NCBI RefSeq assembly: GCF_022682495.2
Contig: NC_071396.1
Coordinates: 20,705,735-20,769,734 of the forward strand
Source: Desmodus rotundus
Taxonomy: Eukaryota > Chordata > Mammalia > Chiroptera > Phyllostomidae
Length of the DNA stretch: 64,000 nt
Reading direction: 5' to 3'
The notes under the pieces were generated by a model that worked only from the letters and a program-made list of their open reading frames with translations, was not told the DNA's origin and did no database searches. Shown here piece after piece: positions 23,395-33,380 of the stretch (positions are counted from its first letter, which is position 1; each line of letters opens with the position of its first letter). The position numbers were made by a program, and so were the translations under genes.

Positions 23395-23617
23395 AGTAAA
23401 ACGGAGGCATGGACACACGGACCAGACTGACAGCTGTCAGAGTAGGGGGAGAGCTGGGTGAAAGAAGGGGAGCAGCCAAAGGGCACATGAGCATCACCCA
23501 CAGACACAGACAACCTTGCGGTGAGGGCCAGACAGGGGTGGGGCTGGGTAAAGGCGGGCAAAGGGAGGGGAGATGGTGACATCTGAGAGAGTGTCAACAA
23601 TAAAAATAAAGAATAAT
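23395..23617 (+). mobile_element. LINE-1 3' UTR fragment
   Basis: Begins in ggaggcatggacacacgga and contains 'ccagactgacagctgtcag', shared with the 3' UTR of the inverted LINE-1 near 18705-18724. Ends in an A-rich stretch into which the VES SINE at 23618 appears to have inserted. Confidence 0.6.
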
Positions 23618-23830
23618 GGCCCTGGCAGGTGTAGCTCAGTGGACTGAGTGCTGGCCTGTGAACCAATGGGTTGCTGGTTCGATTCCCAGTCAGGGCACAC
23701 GCCTGGGTTGAGGGCCAGGTCCCCAGTGCGGGGGCGTGTGAGAGGCAACCACACATTGATGTTTCTCCCCCTTTCTTTCTCCCTCTCTTCCCCTCCCTCT
23801 AAAAATAAATAAATAAAATCTTTTTAAAAA
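23618..23830 (+). mobile_element. VES-type bat SINE with well-preserved Pol III boxes
   Basis: The best-kept internal promoter in the window: A box TAGCTCAGTGG (23632-23642) and perfect B box GGTTCGATTCC (23676-23686). It sits in the A-rich end of a LINE-1 3' UTR fragment. Confidence 0.92.
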
Positions 23831-23978
23831 ACACCATAAAAAAAGAAAAAAAAAACCTTCATGTAAAAAAAAGTTAGAGTAAATATTGGCTGTGAAGCAA
23901 ACCCAGCCCACTCCTGTCCTGTGTCTCAATGCTTACGCTCTCTTCATTCATTGTCCGGGATCAGCAAAGTGTCTAAAT

Positions 23979-24110
23979 CAGGGTTGCCAGATCGAGAAAA
24001 TAAAGCCCAAGGCCAAACATTGTATAGGATATACTAATGCAAAACATTTATTCATCGTTTAAGTGAACTTCAAATTTAAGCGGTCATCCTGTGCTGGACC
24101 TGGCAACCCT
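23979..24110. mobile_element. Palindrome-like DNA transposon remnant (MER53-like)
   Basis: Starts CAGGGTTGCCAGAT and ends CCTGGCAACCCT, inverted copies of each other, with 'aagtgaacttcaaatttaag' and 'cggtcatcctgtgctgg' inside. This resembles an old eutherian palindromic element. The family name is from memory and uncertain. Confidence 0.55.
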
Positions 24111-25339
24111 ACATGCGCAGGGAGAGACGGAGAAGCAACGCCGGGCATTGTGAAAGCGGCCTTCACGAAGACGGCCACAGAGCTTGTGCGGCGACAAGAG
24201 GGGACGGACCCCAACCTGTATGGTGTTGAAGGAGAGAACGTGCTGAAGAAGCACATCCGTTTCACGGATGAGACATTACACAGCGACATCCAAAGGCAGG
24301 TCTGATTCCAGTACACATTTTTTACGTGACTCGGGGAAACTGGCATTTTCCCAGACTGCAGGGCGCTGCTACACACAGGTTTACAGTGCAAGACGGTGAA
24401 GATGTGAAGGGCAGAAGTGAGACTCATCCCTAACCTGGAAACTCGGGCTTTGCAGGTAAAGTAGCTACACTGTGTATGTTTGCATTCTGCTTTCATTTCC
24501 TCCCCGTTACATCTGTGACCCCAGTTTCTCCTCATAAAGATCCTGTGAGAAGTTCTTTGGCGAAATCGTTATTTTCTATTATCAATCCCAGCGTTGCTGC
24601 AGGTCAGTTGAAAGGTCCTAACGTTAACAGTGAAAGAACTCGCTCCTAACGTCCAGTCGGGGGCTGTGTCCACCTGCCCACACTCTTCGCTGGACAGCTG
24701 AGTCCCCAAATGTAGAGGCCACACATTTGTTTATTCAACACACAGCTTCACACCGGCCACGTGCAGGCCTCGTGGGCCGTCGAGTCACACAGCTGGTCCT
24801 CCCCATCCGTCCTCACGTCCTCCTCAGTGTGAGGAGTCAGAAGGCAGGTCAGCGCTCCTGCAGCCTCTGCTGTTCACGCAGTGAAGCCCAAGCTGCTCCA
24901 CACGGGTTTCTAGCCACATGGAGTTTACATGCGTGTGGGAAAAATAGTCCATGTACCCAATGACACGTGCTGGAAAAAGTAATTCCGTTTCACAGATTGG
25001 ACATTACAAAGAGACGTCTGGTGGCAGCTTTGATAATGATATCAAAAATAACGGTATATTTGGGGGGGATATATTTGGCCAACCTTCAGCAGTGAACTAC
25101 TGAACGCTTTCCTTTGGAGATCAGGGGCAGCCAAGACCATGCCACCGGCCACCTGCACTCAGGATTGTACTGGAGGCGGGAAATCACTGAAGGACGGTAC
25201 GATTGGAAAGCAGGAGTGAACTGTGTTTATCCACACATGACGTCATTATGTACACAGTAATGCCCAGGAATCTAGGGAGCAACCACTAGAGATAATAAAT
25301 GAAGGTCATGGGCTTACATGAACTAAGGTCAATATACAA
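24111..25339. other. Intergenic
   Basis: Around 24725 and 24920 are phrases recalling an old interspersed repeat (gtttattcaacacacag, acatggagtttacatgcg). Otherwise nothing recognised. Confidence 0.5.
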
Positions 25340-26700
25340 TCAATTATTGTGCTTCTCCATAACAGGCGCAGTTAGAGAGGAAATTTAAAAACAATGACTT
25401 TTGTAAGAATATAAAAAATATCCAACACCTAGGAATAGATTTAACAAAAGAAGTGTAAGCCCTATATGCTAAAACTACAAAGAATGACAGAAAGGGATTT
25501 GTTTAAAAGCTCTGAATATATGTACCTATATAACCTATTCATGGATTGGAAAACAATTCTTTTTACTCTGTCAGTTTTCCCAAAAGTTGCAGGTGCGACA
25601 CAGCCCCAAAATCATTCCCGGCAGCGTCTTTGCGACACTGATGAGCTCGTTCTAAAATTTATGCAGCAATGCCGGGGCCCTGGGTTAGCTAAGCCAACCT
25701 TGAACAGGAACGCAGGAGAACAACTTCCCTGATATCGAGACTCACTATAAATGTATAGTATTTAAGACTTTTGTGGTATCGGTATAAAGCTCAGAAATAA
25801 ATTCACATATTAAAAAAAATAATTGTCAACAAAGACACCTAAACCGTTCAATGAGGAGATAAAAGTCTTCAGCAAACGGAGCTGGAGTAACTGGATAAAC
25901 CGGGAGCAGACGTGACCCTTGACTCTGTTTACACTACTCACAAGTACCAATTTGCAATGGATCGCATGCTTAAACACGCAGCCATAAAACTTTTAAAACT
26001 GAAACAGAAGATCTATGCGACCTTGGAGTGGGCCAAGATTTCTTAGATGGGCCCTCAAAAGTACAACTCCTAAGAGAAATATATTAGTCAATTGAACTTC
26101 GTCAAATTAAAAATATTTTTTCAAAAGACACCATTATGAAAACCAAGGGGGAGGGGGGAGGGGGGGAGGGAGGTGGGTTCACCTGGGGTGGGGTGGAGGG
26201 ATGGGGAGAAAAGGCATACAACTGTAATTGAATAACAATAAAAAAAAGACACCATTATGAATATAAAAGGTAACATACAGACTTTAAAAACATTTGCAAC
26301 ACATATATGCTAATACTTAAAGAACTCCTATAAATAAATCAATATGAAAACAGCAAACAGTCCAATAAAAATTGAGCAAAGAGATCCTTCACAAAAATAT
26401 ATAAATGTCTGTAAGCAGGGAAAGAGAGGCTCAGAATTATTATCACAAAGACACTAAGTGAAACCGTGTTGAGATCCCCCCGCCCAGTCACCAGAAAGGC
26501 AAAGGAAAGAAACAAACAGAAACCTGACCAGACCAAGTGTGGGACAAACGAAGAGCGAACGCAATTCTCACGCATGGCCAGCCCGAGCACAAAACAATGA
26601 AACCACTTCGGAAATGTTGGCAGTTTGCAAAAACAGTTGAACATGAATCTCTCCTGTGGCCCAGCAATTTCACTCTTAATGTATTTCTTCAAAATAAATT
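25340..26700 (+). mobile_element. Old LINE-1 ORF2 fragment
   Basis: Plus-strand sequence with decayed ORF2 landmarks (caacacctaggaatagattt, then acaaagaatgacagaaagg, attcatggattggaaaac, tagatgggccctcaaaagta and agaactcctataaataaatc). All frames contain many stops. A short younger LINE-1 tail is inserted at 26140-26243. Confidence 0.6.
26140..26243 (+). mobile_element. Severely 5'-truncated young LINE-1 or HAL1 tail
   Basis: About 100 bp of G-rich 3' UTR ending 'caactgtaattgaataaca' plus A tail, flanked by the 17-bp duplication AAAAGACACCATTATGA at 26123-26139 and 26244-26260. The terminal sequence resembles the 3' end of the HAL1-like element at 29723-31543. It interrupts the old ORF2 fragment. 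Confidence 0.82.
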
Positions 26701-26771
26701 AAAAGATAGGTGCCCGAAAAGACCTGTAGAAGAAAACTCGTGATAGCCCCAGAGAAGCAGCCACTTGGCTG

Positions 26772-26822
26772 GCCCTGGCTGGTGCGGCTCGGTGGGCTGG
26801 AGGGTCATCCCACAGACCGCGC
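26772..26822 (+). mobile_element. VES SINE head fragment
   Basis: Only the first 50 bp of the head remain (ccctggctggtgcggctcgg), then the similarity stops. Confidence 0.6.
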
Positions 26823-28194
26823 TATAAAACGCAGTCTCCGTATCCATCCGCACACGCACGCGTATGTGTTTACTAGACTTATACAAAGGAAAAACCACGT
26901 TGCTTCGATTTTTATGCCATACTAGAACACTGTCTATGAAGCCGTTGTGAAGGAAACGGCTGTGCTGGCGTTAACTGCCCGTCACCTGGCAGGTGAGTGG
27001 CATTTCACGGCATTGTCACGGTGTGTTTGCTTATGGAGTCACAGCTGGCAGACGCACTTACTGCCTGCAGGCAGCTAGGAGAAGATACGATCTATGTTAA
27101 TGATCTATGTTAATAACCTGTTGGAGAAGTCGCCCCCAGAGGTTTTAAAACTTTCTGTCTAATTCAGCAACCTCACTTAGGCACCCTTTTCTCAACTGAA
27201 CACATAAATCCTTGTTTCTCAGATAGTATTCTAAATAGCTCTTTTTTCTTCCTACAGGCTCACCTGTTGGCCAGTCAAATCAAACCCTGGGACGTCCCGT
27301 CGAATCTGTCTGTCTGACCTTCGCCCTGACAGACGGAAGGCACATGTCTCTTCTGACCTGGGCAGAAACTGGGCTGGTGCCGACGTGACTCTGCTGCTCC
27401 TCTGTGTCCTCTGAGGGAGGAGCCACTGCTGAGAACAGGGAAGGCCATCCTGCCACACAGCCACTCCCCACGGAACAGGTGGCAAGGGGCTGGGGACAAC
27501 AGGCAGGAGCTAACAGGCCCCGCGGAGGAGCATCTAGTCAGAGGGCGTGGGGGAGGTCGACTGGCATTTTGAAAAATGACCCACAAGCCGTGTCCATTCC
27601 CGACACTTGGGCTGCCTTTAGGCTGCCCACATACGGAGCCGGGGACCGAGACGGTCTCCAGGCTGCAGGGGAGGACCAGATCCAAACGAGGACGAAGAAC
27701 ATAATGGCCAGCTGTGACTCCAAAGCGCCCCACGAGCCCCTTTTCAGAGACAACAGTTGCAAAAGGTTAGAACTAGACTTTTCTGGGCAGAAAAAGGGAT
27801 TTGCAAATCTCGGTGAGTCCAGGCTTCTCGGAACCCAGGTTTGAAATCTAAACCACAGGTAATGAGGATGAGGATGAAATGCAAGGTAAGTTCAAGGACT
27901 CCACGGAAGCCCTCGCTGGCCTGGAGAAGGGTGCTGGGCGATTGTAGCCAGGACCCCCCGGCCCTCGTGTGTGTGCATACAGGTGTGGGTACGGAAAGGG
28001 GTGGCAGACAGCAGATACGGGAGGCTTGACTGCACTTGCCTCCTGCATCCTGTTTGGGTCCCCTGGGAGGAGACCACCTCAAAAGGCGTCCAGCCATAGG
28101 ATGGCACCGAAACGGCAGTAGGGCGGGCTGCCGGGAGAAAAGCCCCTCTCCCTAGGCCTGTGCTGGGGGCATAGCGATGTTCCTGCATGCCAGC
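26823..28194. other. Sequence upstream of the ERV LTR
   Basis: No gene or repeat recognised. Several overlapping open frames on both strands at 27250-28100 share no family signature. Confidence 0.55.
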
Positions 28195-28573
28195 TGTGAC
28201 AGCCCGGTCTGACCTTGCAGAGAGGCGCCCGAGCCAGCAAAACAGGATATCGGAACAAACAGACTAGGGTGGGACAGCACCCAAGTGATCGGTCAGGGAC
28301 AGGACAGTTCCAGGAACTAGAGAGCCGTGGCGTAGAAACACCCAATGAGAGACGGAAGAAAGTACAGCAGTCCCAGAGTAACCAATTACAAGGCTATTTC
28401 CCCAGAGTGCGGTTTTTCCTTCAAAAACCTGACACAGAACTACCCAGGTGGGAACTGGCCTAAGCTCGATTGCTTCCCCTCTCTCGCTCCCGAGAGACCC
28501 CTCTTTCAATAAACCCCTTGCTTTGTTATTAGCTCTCTGTCTCTCGTGGTTTCTCGGTGGCTCTGATCTCACA
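28195..28573 (+). mobile_element. 5' LTR of a class I (gammaretrovirus-like) endogenous retrovirus
   Basis: 379-bp LTR starting TGTGA and ending TCACA, a perfect 5-bp inverted terminal repeat with canonical TG/CA. It contains an AATAAA at about 28508 followed by a GT-rich stretch, as expected for R-U5, and is followed after three bases by a primer binding site. No matching 3' LTR was seen in this window, so the provirus is 3'-truncated or rearranged. Confidence 0.8.
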
Positions 28574-28576
28574 TTT

Positions 28577-28594
28577 TGGTACCGAAACCTGGGA
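28577..28594 (+). other. Retroviral primer binding site, tRNA-Phe type
   Basis: TGGTACCGAAACCTGGGA lies three bases after the LTR end. It matches the complement of the 3' end of tRNA-Phe at 16 of 18 positions as I recall that tRNA, which places the element with the ERV-F-like class I groups rather than the tRNA-Pro group. Confidence 0.65.
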
Positions 28595-29236
28595 GTCGAG
28601 GTTCCCCCCCCCCAGGGCCCGGTCCCCCTCAGCCAGGCCCCATTGGGTCCGGACTCACTCCTGGAGCAACAGCCGCTGAGGGCCACGTGAGTCAACGGCT
28701 GGAGCTCCCCGCTTGGCTGATTAATCCCATCTATCTCCTCTGCCCAGAACCGCCTAGTCCCTGCGCCTCTCTTCAACAGACAAAGAGGTCCTGAATCCAC
28801 AGGGTGAGCTCGAGTCCCCCACCGACCCCTCCGAGGACTCCGTCCATTCTTACCGCGGCCGACCGCTGGCGCACACTACCCAAAATCTGAACGTTCAGCC
28901 AGAGTCCTCCACTTTCCTCTTACCAGGGTGGATGTCTCGCCGGGATGCCCAGGAAGACTCCGCTCCTCTTCTCACTGGCCTGCGGCGGTGATGCGGGGAC
29001 GCCCTTCTCCCTGCTCAGTCTGTCTGCGGTTTGGGACTCGTTCTCAGCCTCGCTCTGGCCTTTGCTCTCCTCGTCATAATTCTCTCCACAACGGGGAGCG
29101 GTCAATCCCCACCTGCGAAGAACACCCCCGTCGGATGTCTTTTGAGAAACATAAAGACACTCCAACTGGAGCAGGAGATTAAGCCTAAGAGGCTCATCTT
29201 TTCTCCACTATAGCATGGCCCCCAAATCCTCTAGAC
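28595..29236 (+). pseudogene. ERV leader and N-terminal gag (matrix) remnant
   Basis: Untranslated leader followed from about 29095 by a matrix-like stretch with a gammaretroviral MA N-terminal signature (Pro-Val-Gly-Cys-Leu-Leu, then Leu-Glu-Gln and a basic cluster). The frame meets a TAG at about 29211 and is then interrupted by the hAT element at 29237. It is non-functional as it stands. Confidence 0.65.
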
Positions 29237-29431
29237 CACAGGAGGCAAACACAAGGCCCGCGGCCTTATTTTATCCAGCCTGGCGCCTTGTTTCTACCTG
29301 GCGGCAGCGCCGAGCTCTTGCTTAACTGTTAAGGAGTAGTTACATTTATACAGTCCTAAAGTCACACTCATCCCTTTGAAGGCGACCTCGAGCTGATGTG
29401 GCCCCCGGTGAAAATGAGTTTGACACCCCTG
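29237..29431. mobile_element. Non-autonomous hAT-type element inserted in ERV gag
   Basis: 195-bp element whose ends (CACAGGAGGCAAACACA, and the reverse complement of the right end, CAGGGGTGTCAAACTCA) match at 12 of 17 positions. It is flanked by CTCTAGAC (29229-29236) and CCGTAGAC (29432-29439), a 6/8 match typical of an aged 8-bp hAT duplication. It splits the matrix region, so it inserted after the retrovirus. A second copy lies at 63778-63936. Confidence 0.8.
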
Positions 29432-29439
29432 CCGTAGAC

Positions 29440-29706
29440 AGCCAGAATCGATGGCCGGAAACTGGCACTTTCGATTTCGACATCCCCACAGATCTTGACA
29501 ATTTCACTGGCAAGTGGTCCGAGCTCATACAGCTCCAAGCTTTTAGGATGCTTAGGGCCACGCCCTCGCTCTGCCGAGACCTCACTGCCTTTCAACTCCT
29601 CCTTCTAAGGAAAAGGGATCTAACTCTACCCCATCAGCACCCAAGCCCGACTCCTCATCAGCCACCTCCTTTGACCCCGCCCATCACCCTCCACCCTATG
29701 CCTGTG
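29440..29706 (+). pseudogene. ERV gag matrix C-terminal remnant
   Basis: Continuation of matrix after the hAT insertion, with the gammaretroviral pattern Trp-Pro, Gly-Thr-Phe-x-Phe, Asp-Leu-Asp-Asn-Phe and Gly-Lys-Trp-Ser-Glu, followed by Pro-Ser-Leu-Cys and then a proline-rich stretch (p12-like region). It ends at the target site of the half-LINE-1 insertion. Confidence 0.75.
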
Positions 29707-29722
29707 CAGGTCCCCCACTCTT

Positions 29723-31543
29723 TTTTTTTTTTTAAATATATTTATTGATTATGCTATTACAGTTGTCCCATTCCCCCCCCACTCCACTCCATCCTGCCCA
29801 CCCCCCTCCCTCCCACATTCCCCCCCTATTGTTCATGTCCATAGGTCATACTTATAAGTTCTTTGGCTTCTACATTTCCTACACTATTTTTACCCTCCCC
29901 CTGTCTATTTTCCACCTATCATCTATGCTACTTATTCTCTATACCTTCCCCCACCTCCCCCTCCCACTCCCTTAATGACAACCCTCATGTTCTAGTTGTT
30001 TGCCTAGTTTGCTCTCGTTTTTGTTTTATGTGTGGCCGTTAATAACTGTGAGTTTGCTGTCATTTTTACTGTTCCTATTTTTGATCTTCTTTTTCTTAGG
30101 TAACTCCCTTTAACATTTCATATAATAAGGGCTTGGTGATGATGAACTTCTTTAACTTGACCTTATCTGAGAAGCACTTTATCTTCCCTTCCATTCTAAG
30201 TGATAGCTTTGCTGGATACAGTAATCTTGGATGTAGGTCCTTGTGTTTAATCTTGGGTAATGTAATTATGATGTGCCTTGGTGTGTTCCTCCTTGGGTCC
30301 AGCTTCTTTGGGACTCTCTGAGCTTCCTGGACTTCCTGGAAGTCTATTTCCTTTGCCAGATTAGGGAAGTTCTTCATTATTTGTTCAAATAAGTTTTCAA
30401 TTTTTTGTTCTTCCTCTTCTCCTTCTGGCACCCCTATAATTTGGATGTTGGAACGTTTCAAGATGTCCTGGAGGTTCCTGAGCCTCTCCTCATTTTTCTG
30501 AATTCTTGTTTCTTCATTCTTTTCTGGTTGGATGTTTGTTTCTTCCTTCTGGTCCACACCATTGATTTGAGTCCCAGTTTCCTTCTCATCACTATTGGTT
30601 CCCTGTACATTTTCCTTTGTTTCTCTTAGCATAGGCTTCATTTTTTCATCTGTTTTTCGAATAGATTCAACCAATTCTGTGAGCATGTTGATAACCAGTG
30701 CTTTGAACTGTGCATCCGATAGGTTGGCTATCTCTTCCTCGCTTAGTTGTATTTTTTCTGGAGCTTTGAAGTGTTCTGTCATTTGGGCCATTTTTTTTTT
30801 TCTGTCTTGGCGCGTCTGTTACTTTAAGGGGCGGAGCCTTAGGTGTTCACTGGGGCGGGGCTGCGCAGGTCGCTGGGCTGTGACGCTGTACGTGGGGGAG
30901 GGGCCAAGTGGGAGCAATGGCGCCCGCCTCACTCTCCTCTAGCTTTCAATCTTTCACTCTGCTTCCCACAGTCAAACTGGGCCACTCTGGTGCTGGTTCC
31001 CGAGTGGGTGGGCCTGTGCACACTCTAGGCCCCTGTGGGTCTCTCCAACAACCTCTCCTGTGAGGCTGGGAGTCTCTCCCGCTGCCGCCCCAACCCCCAG
31101 GGGCGTTTTCAATCAGAGGTTTGAGGCTTTATTTCCCAGAGCTGGAGCTCTGGGTTGCGCAGTCTGCTTCGCTCCCCGCCGTTCGTCCAGTTTATCTGTG
31201 GGCGAATGTGGTGCCGTGGGGTGCTACCCGCTGCTCTGCCTGCCCCGTTCTCCGCCACTCTGAGTCCGGCCCTCTGGGTTTATCTGTGCAAATGTGGGGC
31301 CGCAGGGTCTGCTAGTGCTCGGACTGCCTGCACCATTTGTCCCACACTCCGCCAGTCTCAGTCCCGCCACAGCCACGCGAGTCCTCTCCACCCCGGTGCC
31401 CGTCTCCGCCCCTCCTACCAGTCTGGATGAATGATTATTTTCTGTTTCCTTGGTGTTGGTCCCCCTTGCTGTTCGATTCTTTGTCAGTTCTGGTTGTGCG
31501 AGGAGGCGCAGTGTGTCTACCTACGCCGCCATCTTGGTTCTCC
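29723..31543 (-). mobile_element. Complete half-LINE-1 (HAL1-like) retrotransposon
   Basis: 1.82-kb element on the minus strand with, in order, a 5' end GGAGAACCAAGATGGCGG (YY1-type start typical of full-length LINE-1), a GC-rich 5' UTR of about 750 bp, an intact ORF1 (30096-30791), a 3' UTR of about 370 bp with G-rich motifs and a poly-A tail. Perfect 16-bp target duplications CAGGTCCCCCACTCTT flank it at 29707-29722 and 31544-31559. There is no ORF2: the 3' UTR follows ORF1 directly. This is the layout described for HAL1 elements, which depend on LINE-1 for reverse transcriptase. An internally deleted single LINE-1 copy is the alternative. It lies inside ERV gag and is thus younger than the ERV. 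Confidence 0.85.
30096..30791 (-). CDS. LINE-1/HAL1 ORF1 protein, internally shortened
   Basis: 231-codon open frame starting MAQMTEHFKAPEKIQ. ORF1p is the RNA-binding chaperone that coats LINE RNA as trimers. Residues about 15-110 are charged and helical (short coiled-coil-like region, Glu/Lys/Gln-rich). Residues about 114-178 match the start of the RRM domain (NIQIIGVPEGEE, then ENFPNLA-like and the TPRHIII strand). Residues about 183-231 match the end of the C-terminal domain (LLYPAKLS, then the FSDK-KLK-F segment and a LLYEMLKG terminus). Compared with LINE-1 ORF1p, some 50 residues joining RRM and CTD are absent, in frame. Usual LINE-1 ORF1p length is about 340. The complete frame suggests a fairly young insertion. 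Confidence 0.8.
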   Translation of the reverse strand: MAQMTEHFKAPEKIQLSEEEIANLSDAQFKALVINMLTELVESIRKTDEKMKPMLRETKENVQGTNSDEKETGTQINGVDQKEETNIQPEKNEETRIQKNEERLRNLQDILKRSNIQIIGVPEGEEEEQKIENLFEQIMKNFPNLAKEIDFQEVQEAQRVPKKLDPRRNTPRHIIITLPKIKHKDLHPRLLYPAKLSLRMEGKIKCFSDKVKLKKFIITKPLLYEMLKGVT

Positions 31544-31559
31544 CAGGTCCCCCACTCTT

Positions 31560-32290
31560 AGACAACCCGTCTGCTTCAGGGGACTTGGAACCCTCCCAGC
31601 CTCCCAGCCCCGACTCGCCTACCCGGGAACAAAGCTCTTAGACCCGCCTGTCACCTTACCACCTCACACCCGTTCTCGTGGGCCTGTCTCAAATCCCTCA
31701 GTGTCCGTCCCCACTGAGGCCTCCTCGGGATGTCTCCCCCCAGGCAAGGAGCAGAACAAGAGGGAGTAATGCGGGTTCGTGTTCCTTGTTCACTCTCAGA
31801 CTTAGCACAGCTAGAGCGCCGGCTCGGCTCTTTTTCTGGGGACCCCACGAACTACGTTAGGGAGTGTGACAAAATTCCAGAGATCACCCAGGGCCCAGAT
31901 GAAAATCCTGCGGCCTTCGTGAGCCGCCTCAGTGAGGAAGTTCTGAAACTCACCAGTCTGGACCCAGGCTCTGCAGAAGGGCGCTTACTCGATATTCGGG
32001 AAAAGCTCCCAAAACTAGAGGACCTCATTAAGGCTGCTTTCCGGGAATTCAGGAACAGAGAGGAGGAGAAAACACTAGGACAAAAAAGGAGAGAGAAAAT
32101 AGAGAAGAGAAAGCGCCAGGGAAAAGGGAAGGCAAGAAAGAGAGAACATGAGATACCTAATGCTTGCCACTGCCCTCCAGGGACAAACCCCCAGGGATTG
32201 TGGGAAAGGGAAGAGCCCTATGAAGGCAGGGACTCCCCGGGGCCCTTGTTTCAGGTGTGGAAAGAAGGGACATTGGGTGAGGCTCTGCCC
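31560..32290 (+). pseudogene. ERV gag capsid-nucleocapsid remnant
   Basis: After the half-LINE-1, the proline-rich region resumes and a capsid-like frame runs from 31730. It shows the Pro-x-Ser-Leu-Ser-Asp-Leu and Gly-Asp-Pro-Thr-Asn-Tyr landmarks of gammaretroviral CA and a major homology region (Gln-Gly-x2-Glu-x7-Arg, residues 54-66). Compared with family members, blocks are missing before the homology region and again after Gly-Arg-Leu. A Lys/Arg/Glu-rich charged segment follows. A CCHC zinc knuckle (C-x2-C-x4-H-x4-C) is present at 32247-32288 but in a different frame, so at least one frameshift separates it from capsid. No pol or env was recognised downstream. It is a decayed, non-coding copy. 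Confidence 0.8.
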
Positions 32291-32344
32291 AAACCCACAG
32301 CATGTACATCAACTGTAACTGAAAAAATAAACAATCATTAAAAA

Positions 32345-33190
32345 ACAAAAGAACATTACATCTCTCCATACCTACCCCATCGCGTGGTACTTAACTAGCA
32401 GAATCACAAGATATTGGAGACTATGGTGCCACGTCACTGTTACCAACAGCAGATTTGTCTGTGACTGTACAGATACCCCAAAACATCTTCTAACTTTCTA
32501 GCCAGCTGTGGGCCAAGGGCACACACTCTCTTATTTAGAAAACCCACTTTGGCCAAACAAAGCTTATTTAATTCTAGATGTCTCTCTATTCCTCTTACCA
32601 GGGAAGACTCTTTAAGCAGTTTTTGTTCAATTTATGGCAGCTGCGAGGCACACCATTCACTCCCAGAGCTCTCATTCCTTGGAAGCGCGAGTAACAAGTT
32701 TTAGAGTGTGTGTCTCAAGTACTGGAGCATGACTATTTTCTCCCTGTGGTTCTCCAGCCCTAGACCTCCTCTTCACCTCTGAGAAGAGGTGTGGGTTCCG
32801 TGACCACAGGCCTGGATGGGCGGAGTGGAAGGAAGCTGCAGCTGGACCAGGCAGAGCTGGCTACAGGGCTCGGCAGCTTCGTTTCAAGGAGAAGCAGTGA
32901 GGGAAATGCTCCCCTTGGCACCTGGGAGGTTAAGTCTGGGCCGGGTGTCATCTACTTGGGAGAACAGCAGCTCAGCTTGGTGCCACCCCCCACTGCGCAG
33001 CTTTCCCTGGCACCTCACAGGCTAGCTGAGTGCCATCTCTGTCACCCAATATGATGCCATGTTATGACTGCCTGCTTCTTTGTGTATCCAGTCCTGTAAC
33101 GGGGGACAGTAAGCTTTGGTTTAATAACCTTTGGTGTTAATACTGGTGCCTTGCACACCGCGCAAAGTACAATCAGAGCCTAATGAATAA
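32345..33190. other. Downstream of the ERV gag remnant
   Basis: No pol, env or 3' LTR was recognised here. Sequence before the purine tract is unassigned. Confidence 0.5.
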
Positions 33191-33380
33191 GAACAGGAAG
33201 GAAGGAAGGAAGGAAAGAAGGAAGGAAGGAAGGAAGGAAGGAAGGAAGGAAAGAAGGAAGGAAGGGAGGGAGGGAGGGAGGGAGGGAGGGAGGGAGGGAG
33301 GGAGGAGGGAGGGAGAGGGGGGAAGGGGGGGAAGGGAGGGAGGGAAATGGGGAGGGGAGGGGGAAAGGGAGAGGAAAAGG
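33191..33380. repeat. GGAA then GGGA purine tract
   Basis: About 190 bp of pure purine on the plus strand, beginning with (GGAA)n, passing to (GGGA)n from about 33264 and ending in mixed G/A. Long Leu/Pro/Ser frames on the minus strand here are low-complexity artefacts. Confidence 0.95.

Noticed and set aside
23618..23700. tRNA gene
   Set aside because: A and B boxes are present but belong to the head of a VES SINE; no cloverleaf with a proper 3' end is formed.
31730..32341. Functional domesticated gag gene
   Set aside because: The frame lacks blocks of capsid, begins inside a proline-rich stretch after a mobile-element insertion, and the zinc knuckle is in another frame.
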